Shown in pieces: positions 7,945 to 17,875 of a stretch of DNA of 23,305 nucleotides (the stretch's first letter is position 1; the number at the start of each line of letters is the position of its first letter). Origin of the DNA: Spongospora subterranea (Eukaryota > Endomyxa > Phytomyxea > Plasmodiophorida > Plasmodiophoridae). A program made the position numbers and the translations under genes. The notes beneath the pieces were generated by a model. It saw only the letters and a program-made list of their open reading frames with translations. It made no database searches and was not told where the DNA came from. The stretch is from assembly GCA_900404475.1 (NCBI GenBank), contig OUQQ01000539.1:1-23305 (forward strand). The letters run 5' to 3'.

Positions 7945-9588
7945 ATGGTTGAACATGTCGCCACCAAACCCATTACAGATTGCCCATATTTTTGCTGCAA
8001 TTTAGGGCAACATTTTGAGAGTGCATTGATGTCGAGTCCCGAAATCTGCGATCTGCTCATTTCGATGTGTGTCGCAGCCGCCAAGGTACAACGCCCCAGT
8101 GGTTAAAACGCCAGACGTCTGCGACTTACCGCTGTTTCCTTTTGCAAATTATTTAGTTGAATCGTCTATCGGGGTTCTTCCCTGAGCTCTATATCAACTC
8201 GGATTTCTTCAGCAGCCCATCGGTGATGCAGGTGAGGAATCAGCTTCATTTCCGCCCACAATTTCATGGTGCCTTAACCTACCCCCATATATAAAAACAG
8301 AGTGATCATCGTATAGCGGATGTTCTCGATCGACTGTGCCCGACAGTCAGAATGATGGTGGACCTGGCGAGAGAGATGGCGCTGTACGATACCCTACTTC
8401 AGCTCGATCCGCTACTGCCTCACATTCTGCAATGGTAAACTGCACCGTTCCCTATCATTTCCACTCTTGGTCAACACCTAGTCATCAGGATCATCACGTC
8501 GCACAAGGGCGAGATTCGCATGCTGCACGACTCGGAATGTTTCCGTCAGATCAACGCCAGCCACCAGGTCAGTTCGCAGAGTCCGTGAATACTCCGCCAC
8601 TCACTGACCCCGCACTGCAGTTCGTGCTGATGAAATCGCACCCGGACAAGGAGGCGCGATTTCAGGATAGCGTGCGGCGTGCGAACTCTCTACATGGCCA
8701 TGTATTCCAGTACGCGTTCCATGGATCCCCGCGAGGTAATTGGCACTCGATCATACGCCAAGGTTGGTGGAATATATCAGGAATATATGAGCGATTGCCC
8801 GACCATGACATCATCCTCTCTATATCTTAGGGCTAAAGGATATGAGAAAACACACCAAACCTTTAACTAGGGGTGTTTTCCCTGGTGTTTTCCTAGCGCC
8901 AAGGTAACTTCTTTTCGAATTTCTTTCTTCTCGTAAAAAGTTGCCGTTTGTTCGTTTGATTGAATCCGTATACTATTACAGATCAGCGTTCGATATCGGT
9001 TTCTCTAGTTCAGGTCTCAGCATTTTAACCATCGGAAAGTGAATTTTTTGATTCAACTGCCATTATCGGGTTTTGAAACGATTGTGGTCGAAAGTCGTGA
9101 CTGAGCCTGGTTTGCCTTTTGATACAGCATGGTGACATCGAGATACTATGCGGCTCCAACACCATCGTCGGCTCCAGGTTGGAGTAACTCCATATACGGG
9201 AAGAGCTGGGTGCTGTTAGCGCTTTGCGAATTGGCCGACGTTGGTCACTTACAACGCCCTACCTTCTGCTGGTAATTCTCCCACACCCCCCTATTCTAAT
9301 GCCACAAAGTTTCGGTTTTTTGATCTCATTTTCCAACAACTCATTTCTACATGAAAATGACGACAGTTTGTCGCGAACGATGTTCTGAGATTTTAAGTAC
9401 ATAGGGTTGTTCCACAAGAAGAACGGATTGTGACACGATATTTGTTCATGTTCGAAGAGATGGCGCTGACGTTCCATAAAGAGGTGATCGTCGACGAGAG
9501 GTTCTTGTCCAGCATCGCAGCCCGCCGCTCCCGTCACCTGGAACATGTTCCCGATCGGAAATCTCCGATCATGGCTTGGAGCCATTGA
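7945..9588 (+). CDS. PARP6/8-like mono-ADP-ribosyltransferase
   Basis: Nine exons (7945-8085, 8157-8231, 8301-8434, 8489-8567, 8621-8762, 8831-8903, 8982-9038, 9128-9243, 9398-9588) join with matching phases to 335 residues. The family is shown by LDPLLPHILQWIITS (about 105-120), SHQFVLM and KEARFQDSV, then FHGSPRGNWHSIIRQGL (about 176-192), PGVFLAP (208-214), WVLLALCELADV (261-272) and VTRYLFMFE (284-292). This order matches the C-terminal catalytic domain of PARP6/PARP8. The NAD-binding His is present (H177). The Tyr of the G-x-Y motif is Phe (F211). The third triad position is Tyr (Y287) rather than Glu, which predicts at most mono-ADP-ribosylation. The N-terminus is far shorter than in animal PARP6/8, so further upstream exons are possible. 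AATAAA follows at 9656. Confidence 0.88.
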
Positions 9589-9655
9589 TGGGGACTTTGG
9601 TGCTCTCTGTCTAGATATTTTGGGGGACTTGTTCACAAGTTCGATAGTGAAAAAC

Positions 9656-9661
9656 AATAAA
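9656..9661 (+). terminator. Polyadenylation signal AATAAA
   Basis: AATAAA lies 68 nt after the PARP-like stop codon, a suitable distance for its 3' end. Confidence 0.55.
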
Positions 9662-9986
9662 TACAGGATGGGCTTTGGACATCGGCAACACACGAACCCG
9701 AGGAACTCTTTCCCCGTTCTTGATCAATTCAAATAATAAATCAAACAAAATCATCGATATGAACTATTATCACTGGGTTCGTGACCACTTTTCTAGAAGG
9801 TGTCAAAGATAATCTGATGGGGCGTCTCGTCATGAAAGTCCGGTTTTAAATGGCGGTTTGGGGCGATCCGGTCCTAGTTCTGATATGGTTCGACAGGCCG
9901 ACGAGAAAAGGTTCTGGCAACGATTTTAGTTGAACGACGAACGCGATAAACCCGATGGGAACAAGCTTTAAACTCGGACAGCGCGT
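9662..9986. other. Region between convergent genes
   Basis: No gene is called. A minus-strand frame here (9977-9846, with VPIGFIAFVVQLKSLPEPFL) reads like protein and could be an alternative 3' exon of the gene at 9987-11207. No acceptor joins it in phase without meeting the TGA at 9987. Confidence 0.35.
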
Positions 9987-11207
9987 TCAACTGGATCCGG
10001 AAATATCGTTCCTGGAACCGTTGCCACCCCCTCTCCGGTTGCTCGGTAACGTATCACCAACCCACAGATGGCCTGAAACGTGAACACAATCGGCCATGGC
10101 GATACATCATCGTTGTGTCTAAAGTTAGTTATGTGTTGGTTTATCTCTACAGCTGTGATGAGGAATATTGACGAACTGCACACTGGCCTCGTCCACACAT
10201 AATCGATGCCGATCGCCCACGAACCGCAACACCGATTTGCACGCCGACCGAAACAGCAGCGCCTTGACGAACTCGTACTGCATGTCGACCGACACCAGCA
10301 CGATCGTGAACCGAATAGCGTCCGGCAGGCTGCGGCGCATGTATTCGCCGATCAAGGCCGATTTCGGCTGGCGCACGTCGTATTGATGGTGAAAATCTTC
10401 GCTATCGACATCGCCCCGGCCAGACGAGTCGGCCACAATCAAGACCACATGGATTGGCTGTAAAACCCAGATCAGACCGAAATCAAAACAACGCGCTGTT
10501 GATTGTTCATGTCGACAAAGCGTTCGAAACACATTCAATGTTATGGTCTATCATGAACCTGGCGATTCGCCAAAAACTGACATTGCGAGCGCATTGACGG
10601 TTTGGGACATTATTTGGCAATAATTATGTGGTCTGCTGATTAGCGTTAAGATAACGTGCGAGAGATTAGGTGTATGGTCGAGAACGTTACTCACACATTC
10701 ATGAGAAGAATGTAAAAAAAACAACAAAGGAAAATTCACAAAAAGAAACTCGACGAGCCCAATTGGGTGATGAAGCTGATTTACCTGATCGGTTTTGGGT
10801 TCTCTCTTTAAAATATGGGGACAAACGACTCGGTTCCCACATTGACCCAAGTCCCATGGTCTGTTGATGAACACGCCATCGTCCAATATCTTCCGGTACA
10901 TTCCGACCTTGGCGTCGCATTCCTCGCCGAACATGGTCAGCGATGGCGACAGCTCCTCGATCACCAACGTGCTCTGATAGCCGCCAATATCGTGGACCGT
11001 GTTGGCCTTTCGACTATCGTACAGGACCCGGGTCGAGGGCGGAAGACATCCCCACAGATCGTGGGTGGCGAAGGCCATCTCCAACCGCCCGATCGGCTCC
11101 CTGGTCTGGTCGTCGAACACGACCGCGCTCTGAACCAGATCGTAAACCAGACCAATATCGTTGAGATAATGAGCCGCATCATGGCCCATATGACTCATCA
11201 ACTCCAT
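9987..11207 (-). CDS. Unrecognised 271-residue protein
   Basis: Three exons (11207-10785, 10457-10151, 10072-9987) join in phases 0 and 1 across introns of 327 and 78 nt. The second intron carries a near-perfect AACTAAC branch-point sequence. The first exon reads GHDAAHYLNDIGLVYDLV, PPSTRVLYDSRKANTV and SLTMFGEECDAKVGMYRK. The second reads HVVLIVADSSGRGDVD and FTIVLVSVDMQYEFVKALLF. The third is a Gly/Ser/Arg/Asn-rich tail. An in-frame stop precedes the ATG, supporting the start. It has no signal peptide or clear membrane helix and looks globular and soluble. No family is recognised. The first two exons are well supported by codon texture and the last exon is less certain. It is divergent from the dynein docking gene across the minisatellite. 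Confidence 0.55.
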
Positions 11208-11273
11208 CGCCCTCCCCCGCCGCCCCTCGATATCAAGGAATCACCGTAATGACGATGAACGGTCGTCAACGCA

Positions 11274-11540
11274 TTCAATGGAGGTGGCGCTAGTTAGGGA
11301 ATCACTGTTCTGGTTTAATGGGGATGGCGCTATTTAGGGAATCACTGTTCTGGTTTAATGGGGATGGCGCTATTAGGTTTAATGGGAATGGCGCTATTTA
11401 GGGAATCACTGTTCTGGTTTAATGGGGATGGCGCTATTTAGGGAATCACTGTTCTGGTTAATGGGAATGGCGCTAGTTAGGGAATCACTGTTCTGGTTCA
11501 ATGGGAATGGCGCTAGTTAGGGAATCACTGTTCTGGTTCG
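11274..11540. repeat. Minisatellite, about 40-bp unit, 6-7 copies
   Basis: Direct tandem copies share the core ATGGCGCTATTTAGGGAATC and the joint CACTGTTCTGGTT. Most units are 40 bp. One copy (about 11352-11375) is cut short by an internal deletion, and one unit is 39 bp. The left copies carry GGGGATGG and the right ones GGGAATGG with AGTT in place of ATTT, so variants are ordered along the array. The array sits in the upstream region shared by two divergent genes. Confidence 0.95.
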
Positions 11541-11830
11541 CTCCTGAGGTTGATTCGCAATTGTGTTTTGCTGTCTTTCAGGATTGGACTAATGCCTGGT
11601 GAAAACCTGAGTTCGCTAATAGCCCTTATCGATTGTGCCAATAATCGATTCGATCACTATCGCCCGTTAATGGAGATAACATCGTCGTCAATTATCAAAC
11701 TCAATCGGTTCATTGAGAAACGGGTCTGAGCAATTCCCCAACGAGGAAAATCAGATATTTTCGCCACTGATCAATCTTTTTTTTGGGGCGATAGAATATC
11801 AACAGGGGGTTCCATTTGGGGGGTGATTAT

Positions 11831-13527
11831 ATGGACGATGACGCCCAGGACCTGAGCGATCGCCCACCACCCCCCGTCCTCCCCCAATCGCAATCGATCC
11901 GCCCATGGACAACGGGCCCTTCGTCGCAAATGATCCAGATCATGAAAGGGATCCAGACGCGCGTGAATCGCCCCAATGGCACCACCCGCCGATCAACTGC
12001 ATTGGAACGGTGCCCGGGCACGACACGACACGATCATAGCGCCATCAACGCGCTCTCTGATTGACTATTGTGTGTGCTGTTCAGAGTACGAAGGACACAG
12101 CTGTCGAAGATGGTGAGGGTGAACGAGGATTTACGCCAGGAAGTGGGATTTGCGGCCAACGAGGCGTTGCAGACATACGGCGGCGATCCGTTGATGAGAC
12201 GATCTGGACCATCAGGGATGAATCAGGTCGAGCTGGTGGCGATCATCGATCGGGAGCAGAGGCGGCTGGCAGCGCTCAATAGCAGTATTGATAAGACGCA
12301 ATCGACACTGGTCGATGTGAAATTACGGGAAGGGAGTGAAATTATTCGTCTGGGAAAGACCAAGAAGATGGCGCAATATGTGACCATGCTCGAGAATCGT
12401 CTTCAGCGTAGTCTGCTGAAGCACAATGCGATGCACGCGGCGAATTCATCGCTGAAACAGGTTCAGGAGCAGATGCGTCGCGATATCAGTTTCGCCGACA
12501 CACTTCAGGTCGGCACAATCGTCAACGGGAACGCGGGAAATGGAAACAGATCACCGGTTTGGTCCAGGTCGGGATCAATCAACAGCTGAAGACGGTGCAG
12601 GACCAGATCTGCAAACGCGCCGCCACCTTCGACGAGATCGTGGCGCACAATGAACGATCGCGGGAGACGTTGACCGTGCTGCATCGCTCGTCGGAACAAT
12701 GGCACAGCACGTTCAACAGCGATTGGGGCGCCCTATCCCAGCTGATCAACGACCAGTCTGACGATTTCCCGACTCCGATCGACCCGATCCAGAACCAGGA
12801 GCGCCTGCAAATGCTGCTCTACGATCCCGAGCTGGTCTCGTTGCGCCAACAGTCCGGGTTCGCCCTGGAAGAGATGGCGGAGAAGACGGCGATCGTGACG
12901 AAATACAATCGCCTCGAGCAGTATAAGAGGACGGAATCGGTACTACGTGGCGCTACAGGAATCGATAATATTGACGGATTGGTCAACGTCTTTATCGATC
13001 AGGTTGATTTCTTGTTCATTCATTCGCCACTTCAATCGATCGATCATTGGTTTATTGTAATTTTGGAATTGTTTCTGGAAACACTCAGCAATTGGGAGAG
13101 AGTTTTCGCGTTTCGAACTGGGTCATGTTCTGAGAACGATCGATAGGAGAACGCGACTTTCAGGTGGTACAGTGAAATTAACGAGTTGGCGAAGGAGGAA
13201 GAAGCGCTGCGAACGGCGCCGATTGTGGCGACGACAGCGAAGGATGAGGAGATCGGGAAGTTGTCGTGGAAAGACGAGCTGGTCGGGAAGGTGGAGGAGA
13301 TGAAGGGCGAGCTGGTGAAGGTGATGGAGATCGACGAACGAACACAGACGGAGATGAAGGAGGTGACCAGGAAGATCCAGGAGATGGCCAACCACCTCGT
13401 CGGCAACGACAAGCAGTTCCATCTGAAAGATGGATTGATCGTATTGGAGGAATATGTCCATAATCTCGTTCAATCGCTCGAACAGGTCCAGTACAACAAC
13501 AACAATCATCAACGACTGTTTAACTAG
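11831..13527 (+). CDS. Outer dynein arm docking complex coiled-coil protein (ODA1/CCDC63/CCDC114-type)
   Basis: Four exons (11831-12009, 12085-12508, 12568-13002, 13147-13527) give 472 residues, with introns of 75, 59 and 144 nt in phases 2, 0 and 0. The N-terminus is Pro-rich (RPPPPVLPQS). The rest is mostly coiled coil. Family patterns are VRVNEDLRQEV (about 75-85), MLENRLQRSLLKHNA (about 160-175), then ATGIDNIDGLVNVFIDQ (330-346) continuing across the splice into ENATFRWYSEINEL (347-360), which is the most conserved block of the ODA1/CCDC63/CCDC114 family. The protein tethers outer dynein arms to axonemal doublet microtubules and so implies motile cilia. The first donor (GTGCCC) is weak, so the exact first intron is less certain. 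The C-terminal coiled coil ends in an Asn-rich tail and TAG. The usual family length is about 500-670. Confidence 0.85.
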
Positions 13528-13858
13528 GGATTGGGCCAATTGATCGCAATACCAAACTTGTCGTTGATTTACCAGAAATCCCCAATCCACAACAGTGCAC
13601 CAATATCACCATTAATGTTTTATTCGCGATTGGTTTCCACATTGTTCATCACGAATCATCGCCGCATTTTATTGGAAGTTTCCTCTCGTTTATTACCGGT
13701 TTTGTTCCACATCAAAGGGCAACATCGTTCGACGAGAAATTGTTGTCGAAACGCGTTATCGATTCGATATATTATGGAACAACAATGGGGCAATGCCTGA
13801 GAGGTTCTGGTGGTGTGGTTAGGAAGGAGAGACGGGATCGGCAACAAAACAGGAACAG
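13528..13858. other. Intergenic or 5' leader
   Basis: A plus-strand frame with ATG at 13615 reads about 60 codons to TGA at 13798 but has no recognisable features. AG immediately precedes the ATG at 13859, so an intron could end there. Nothing firm is supported. Confidence 0.35.
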
Positions 13859-14053
13859 ATGGCCACGATCAACGAGGAGTCGTTCGAGTACCATAATGGG
13901 GTCGATATCACATTCCCGTCGATCGATGATCTTGCCGATCTGGACGAACACCCGTTGCCCAACACGAAACCCAGGCTGAAGTCGATCCTCTCGGGCGACG
14001 CCATCATGATGTTCTGCCAGGGGATCAGCCTAGGCCAGTTTCCCCATCCCTAA
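13859..14053 (+). CDS. Small acidic ORF, 64 residues, unrecognised
   Basis: The ORF starts at ATG 13859 and stops with TAA at 14051-14053. The product is acidic in its first half (NEESFEYHNG, PSIDDLADLDEHPLP) and then has KPRLKSILSGDAIMMFCQG. Codon choice resembles the strong exons nearby and the antisense frames look poor. It could be complete or the last exon of a gene whose earlier exons were not found. No family is recognised. Confidence 0.4.
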   Translation: MATINEESFEYHNGVDITFPSIDDLADLDEHPLPNTKPRLKSILSGDAIMMFCQGISLGQFPHP

Positions 14054-14085
14054 TCGCGCTCGTATCCTCATTCAATCACCATAAT

Positions 14086-14271
14086 TCAGTAATAATTACA
14101 ACATCCCCAAACAACTCCGAATATATTATCGTATTCGACAGATAATAGGCAGTTAATCTCATCGATTTCTTCATCTAATTGTGTTGTTCCGCCGGTGATG
14201 GTCCTCGTCCATGATGTTCCACTCGACGCTGATCCTGATAATTCAGACGATCGTGGTTTGAATTGTGTCAT
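14086..14271 (-). CDS. Small Ser/Thr-rich ORF, 61 residues, unrecognised
   Basis: ATG is at 14271 on the minus strand and TGA at 14086. The product has a basic, Ser-rich start (FKPRSSELSGSASSGTSW) and then an acidic stretch (TQLDEEIDEINC). Its first 23 codons lie inside the 249-bp repeat and recur at 14584 downward, where the frame then diverges. Whether either copy is expressed is unknown. The possible assembly fault at 14452 makes this region unreliable. Confidence 0.3.
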   Translation of the reverse strand: MTQFKPRSSELSGSASSGTSWTRTITGGTTQLDEEIDEINCLLSVEYDNIFGVVWGCCNYY

Positions 14272-14451
14272 TTAACAATGTTTATTGAATTAAATGGCCG
14301 AATTCTGAACAGAATGGTTTTGAGTTTGATTGTCCGACGATGCCGATACGGTTTTCCACTTGACGATATTCGATGGCAAATGCCCTTCATGACCAATTGT
14401 CGACTCTATTTATGTGGCCGATTGCCACTATTTGCTCATTGAATCCGTGTG
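14203..14451. repeat. 249-bp direct repeat, copy A (ends at an N)
   Basis: It appears identical by eye to 14516-14764. It ends exactly at the single N (14452). Its last seven bases are CCGTGTG, the 5' acceptor strand of the tRNA that is complete only at copy B. Confidence 0.9.
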
Positions 14452-14452
14452 N
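14452..14452. other. Assembly gap or ambiguous base (N)
   Basis: A single N follows copy A of the repeat. The 63 bp after it (14453-14515) have no counterpart next to copy A, so this is not a simple unmerged overlap. A chimeric contig end, a haplotype difference or a true duplication are all possible. Confidence 0.8.
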
Positions 14453-14515
14453 GTGTCGGGTTATCGCCATGACTTTCCACAACAGACACTCGACATTTGT
14501 TGGGATTATCTTGGA

Positions 14516-14764
14516 CCTCGTCCATGATGTTCCACTCGACGCTGATCCTGATAATTCAGACGATCGTGGTTTGAATTGTGTCATTTAACAATGTTTATTG
14601 AATTAAATGGCCGAATTCTGAACAGAATGGTTTTGAGTTTGATTGTCCGACGATGCCGATACGGTTTTCCACTTGACGATATTCGATGGCAAATGCCCTT
14701 CATGACCAATTGTCGACTCTATTTATGTGGCCGATTGCCACTATTTGCTCATTGAATCCGTGTG
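14516..14764. repeat. 249-bp direct repeat, copy B
   Basis: It matches 14203-14451 at an offset of 313 bp and runs into the complete tRNA-Arg gene. Confidence 0.9.
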
Positions 14765-14830
14765 TACGTCAGAGGTCAGACTGCTAAGCTTCTAACTTGG
14801 AGGTCAGGGGTTCAAATCCCTTCACGCGGG
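14758..14830 (+). tRNA. tRNA-Arg(TCT)
   Basis: A 73-nt cloverleaf fits. The acceptor stem CCGTGTG pairs with CACGCGG (one G-T pair). The D arm is CGTC-AGAGGTCA-GACT (outermost pair mismatched). The anticodon stem CTAAG/CTTGG closes the loop CTTCTAA with anticodon TCT (14791-14793). The variable loop is AGGTC. The T arm is AGGGG-TTCAAAT-CCCTT, with GGTTCAAATCC as the B box. There is no intron and no encoded CCA. A short T run follows at about 14839. It reads AGA codons. Confidence 0.85.
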
Positions 14831-14962
14831 ATTTATATTTTGTCCATTCGTCAATCTGACACAATTTTGCTCTGAGCGGCCCCATCTGAGTCGAAATTTG
14901 CTGTACAAGTTTTCATTTGAAACAGCAGTGTCTCACAATGGATTTGATTTTTTTTCCGTGTT

Positions 14963-14968
14963 TTTATT
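14963..14968 (-). terminator. Polyadenylation signal AATAAA
   Basis: AATAAA on the minus strand lies about 32 nt after the stop of the P450 gene ending at 15000. Confidence 0.5.
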
Positions 14969-14999
14969 GAATCAGAATAGTGTTTCTCGGGATTAGAGA

Positions 15000-17427
15000 T
15001 CATGTGCGACGGTCAACATACACATGCAATGGGGTCTCCGGTCGTGGACCCGGTGCCGGCTCGTCCTTGAACGCGATTTGGACCCCCGGATCGTAACGCA
15101 ATGTGGCGCTATGGACCAGTATCGTGACGAACACCTAAAGCGACACACAAAAAAACGTTATCGGCATGGGCGAAACGTGGTACACAGAGAGTGCGCCCAG
15201 TCACCACCTTTAACGTTAACATGGCCAGCTCAGCGCCGGGGCAACGCCTTGCGCCACCTCCGAAGAATGTCGCCTGCCATTGTGTCGGACGGATCTCCTT
15301 GGCGCTATTCTGTAAATGAACAGGAGCGGTTGGAGGAGGATGGGGGAGAGGGCGATTTGGGGGATCAAGGGAGTGTTTGGGAATGGGATTTAGAATATCA
15401 CACGATCAAACGAGTGTGATCACATGGTCCACCCATTATAAATATTGGCGCCATGGACATATTGGAAAACAATAACGTCTGTTGAAGAGGGGACATACCT
15501 TCAAGAAGCGGTCTGGGATGAACTGATCTTGGGCGGCGAATGTACCACCTCGGGTCATACAGGAATCGAACGACAAATATACGCCCCAATCGATTGGAAT
15601 GACCTATGTATATCATCATAACTCAATGAGCCACGTCAAACTCCACCAACTGCATTCTGCGAAAAACACTCGAAACGCTTTCCGAATAATCGACTGGAAT
15701 CGTGTTTGTTCAGCAGAATGGTGCCCCGTATTGAAACCCGTAAAATAACTGAATTTGACCAGTCGATGAAACAATTAAAATTTGAGGTCGTCTGTCATCA
15801 ATCGATCGATATTGTTCTGGGTTTGGTTCAGTGTAATATATCTCACCAATCCGTTATGGGTTTGCCATGGAGTGACCGCCCGGCGTGTGATCATGTTGGC
15901 CACCGCCCGCTGCCGTAGTATCTCGTGGATGAAGCTGTCCAGTTTCGGCATTGATTGGATGATCGCGACGGTCAGCGGTGGCAATGCATCACACTCCTAT
16001 TCGTCAGTACAATTTATGTTTATCGCCATCTACCAGGATGAACACGACCCCCATTATGGGACTTACACCGAAAACGGTCTTTTGCTCTTCATAAATCTGT
16101 TGGACCAATTCAGGACGAGTGGTCAACCCGTCCAACAAAACGGCCATCGCCGAGGTCGTCGTTCTAAAAAAATGCGATTTCAGCACCGCACAATGGAAAA
16201 AAACAATTCTGGAAAGAATCAAAAACAACAAGTTTACAAAAACAGCAACACTTTCCCCCAAAAACATTTGCCGGAAACATAATCACAAATGTGTCGAAAC
16301 ATGACATGATCGCGATAATCCTATGGAGTAATGATGGGATGATTGTGTGGAATACTCATTGGATGCGGTTAAGACCAACGTTATCTGCGATAAGAGCCCG
16401 TCGATATTAACCCGTCCCGACTCGCCCTTCGAGCGCCGCTCGACCAGCAGCATGTTGGCATATCCCGGGCCAATATCGCTGGCGCTCCTCGCCAGATACT
16501 CCGCTTCTTTCTCCAAGATATCCTTAGCCAGCTCGGCCCGCAGCAACTATTCATCAACAGCAATCAACAGGCGTTTGCAAATTCAATCACCACGACGTTG
16601 TTGAACGAAAACCGCTCGACGATGATGAACATCCCCATATTTGAACAATTAATCGGTGAAAACAACATTAATGACCTTCTTTGCACGTAATGCCTTCCCA
16701 AACATGGTGAATGGAAGATTGATTGGCAACGCCGAGCTGCCCCGATCCAGGGTGTGAAACGCCTCCACAATCCGATCGGTGACGTCCTGTCGGTATTCAC
16801 CATAGACGATGATCTGGGACAGGACGAACGACATCTCCCTCAAGGTCTGATAGACATCGGCCGGCGTGTTCGTGGCGATCGTGTGCTGGATCCATCCCTG
16901 AATACAGGTCGATATCATCGGCTGCATCACCTCCATCAGATGCTGTGGGAATGGTGTCGCCAAGCAGCGCATCAGGATCCCGCGCTGATCCTGATGCTCT
17001 TCCCCATGTTGGCCAAGGAACGACCCTTCTGCCAACAGCTCATTGAACGCCGGCGGCATCATCGACTCAACGATCCGTTCTTCCCCCAATAAACACTGAC
17101 AACATCAGGAAAATCGCTGGGGCGCTGACGCGAGATTACCTTCTTGATATCGTCGGGATGTTCGATGAAGACGGTCGGTCGCCCCAGGATATGGGTCTTG
17201 AACACGGGACCGTATTTGGCATGGGATACGCGAGCGAACATACGCGGCTCCATGTAGACCATCGTCAGGGTCTGTCCGACGACAGGCCAACCCATATCGC
17301 CAGGGATATCCCGACCGGATGCGCCAGGGCGATTCCACCACAGCTGCCAGCTGATCTTGACCAGCCCGATCGCCACCGCCGTTTTCCCGATCACCACCAG
17401 GACATCGTACAGCAGTTGGACGCTCAT
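15000..17427 (-). CDS. Cytochrome P450, CYP26/CYP120-like, paralogue 1
   Basis: Eight exons (17427-17140, 17095-16676, 16546-16356, 16163-16067, 15996-15847, 15603-15499, 15309-15208, 15134-15000) give 495 residues, with introns of 44, 129, 192, 70, 243, 189 and 73 nt. A membrane-anchor helix (about 5-28) is followed by WNRPG and PGDMGWPVVG. The C-helix has GEEHQDQR, the I-helix SNETTTSAM (acid E300, Thr301), the K-helix EILR, then PDRF, and the heme loop FFGGGARRCPGAE with the ligand Cys440. It is a predicted ER haem-thiolate monooxygenase needing a P450 reductase; the substrate is unknown, though the pattern IPxDWGVYLSFDS near the PERF region recalls CYP26/CYP51/CYP120 enzymes. The start was chosen to match the 96-codon first exon of both paralogues; an in-frame ATG lies 12 nt upstream. 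All motifs are intact. Confidence 0.96.
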
Positions 17428-17650
17428 CTGTGATGCCATTTCGCTAAGCGCTCTGCGTTTTCTGGGAATTCTCAACACTGTGCCCAGGATGAGTTGGGCG
17501 ACATCAACTGACTGAACAATGTGACCAGGATGGTTGCGCGTGTTGGGTGTTTTGCTGCTGCTGCTGTATCGCCAGCCCCCCGAACTGCATTGTGAATGGA
17601 TGTGAACAAATATCACCCGATCCACTGTGATTGAACTTGGGCGACATCCA

Positions 17651-17874
17651 CTCTGGCTTTGTTTACAGTCAGATCTTGCCAACGCCATCGAACACGAAAA
17701 CTTTTCCTGTCACCAATGAAACTTTCATCATTAATAGGCTGATGATGAAAGGTTGACGGTTTCGCTTTTCAGTCAAGAGGTATATCGACAAACAGAGCGA
17801 AAATCCTATGAGCTTTTATTAAATACCATTGGAAAGCGCAAATGATGTGAGACGGAGGATGGATTGATTGGCTC
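17651..17874. repeat. 224-bp repeat, copy A (contig end)
   Basis: It appears identical by eye to 17876-18099 and abuts the single N. It probably represents the same genomic sequence present at the ends of two contigs. Confidence 0.9.
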
Positions 17875-17875
17875 N
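17875..17875. other. Assembly join (N)
   Basis: A single N lies between two identical 224-bp blocks. Left flank and right flank overlap exactly up to the N, the signature of an unmerged contig overlap. Confidence 0.85.

Noticed and set aside
8336..8830. 164-codon plus-strand open frame
   Set aside because: It runs through introns of the PARP-like gene; only its last part follows the true frame. The spliced model explains the conserved motifs.
10815..11249. 144-codon plus-strand open frame opposite the 271-residue gene
   Set aside because: The minus strand has better codon texture, matching splice phases and an in-frame stop before its ATG. The plus frame is most likely its shadow.
11274..11540. 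CRISPR-like array
   Set aside because: Units are contiguous with no unique spacers, and the genome is eukaryotic. It is a minisatellite.
15024..15419. 131-codon plus-strand open frame
   Set aside because: It is antisense to the last two exons of P450 paralogue 1, which contain the heme loop.
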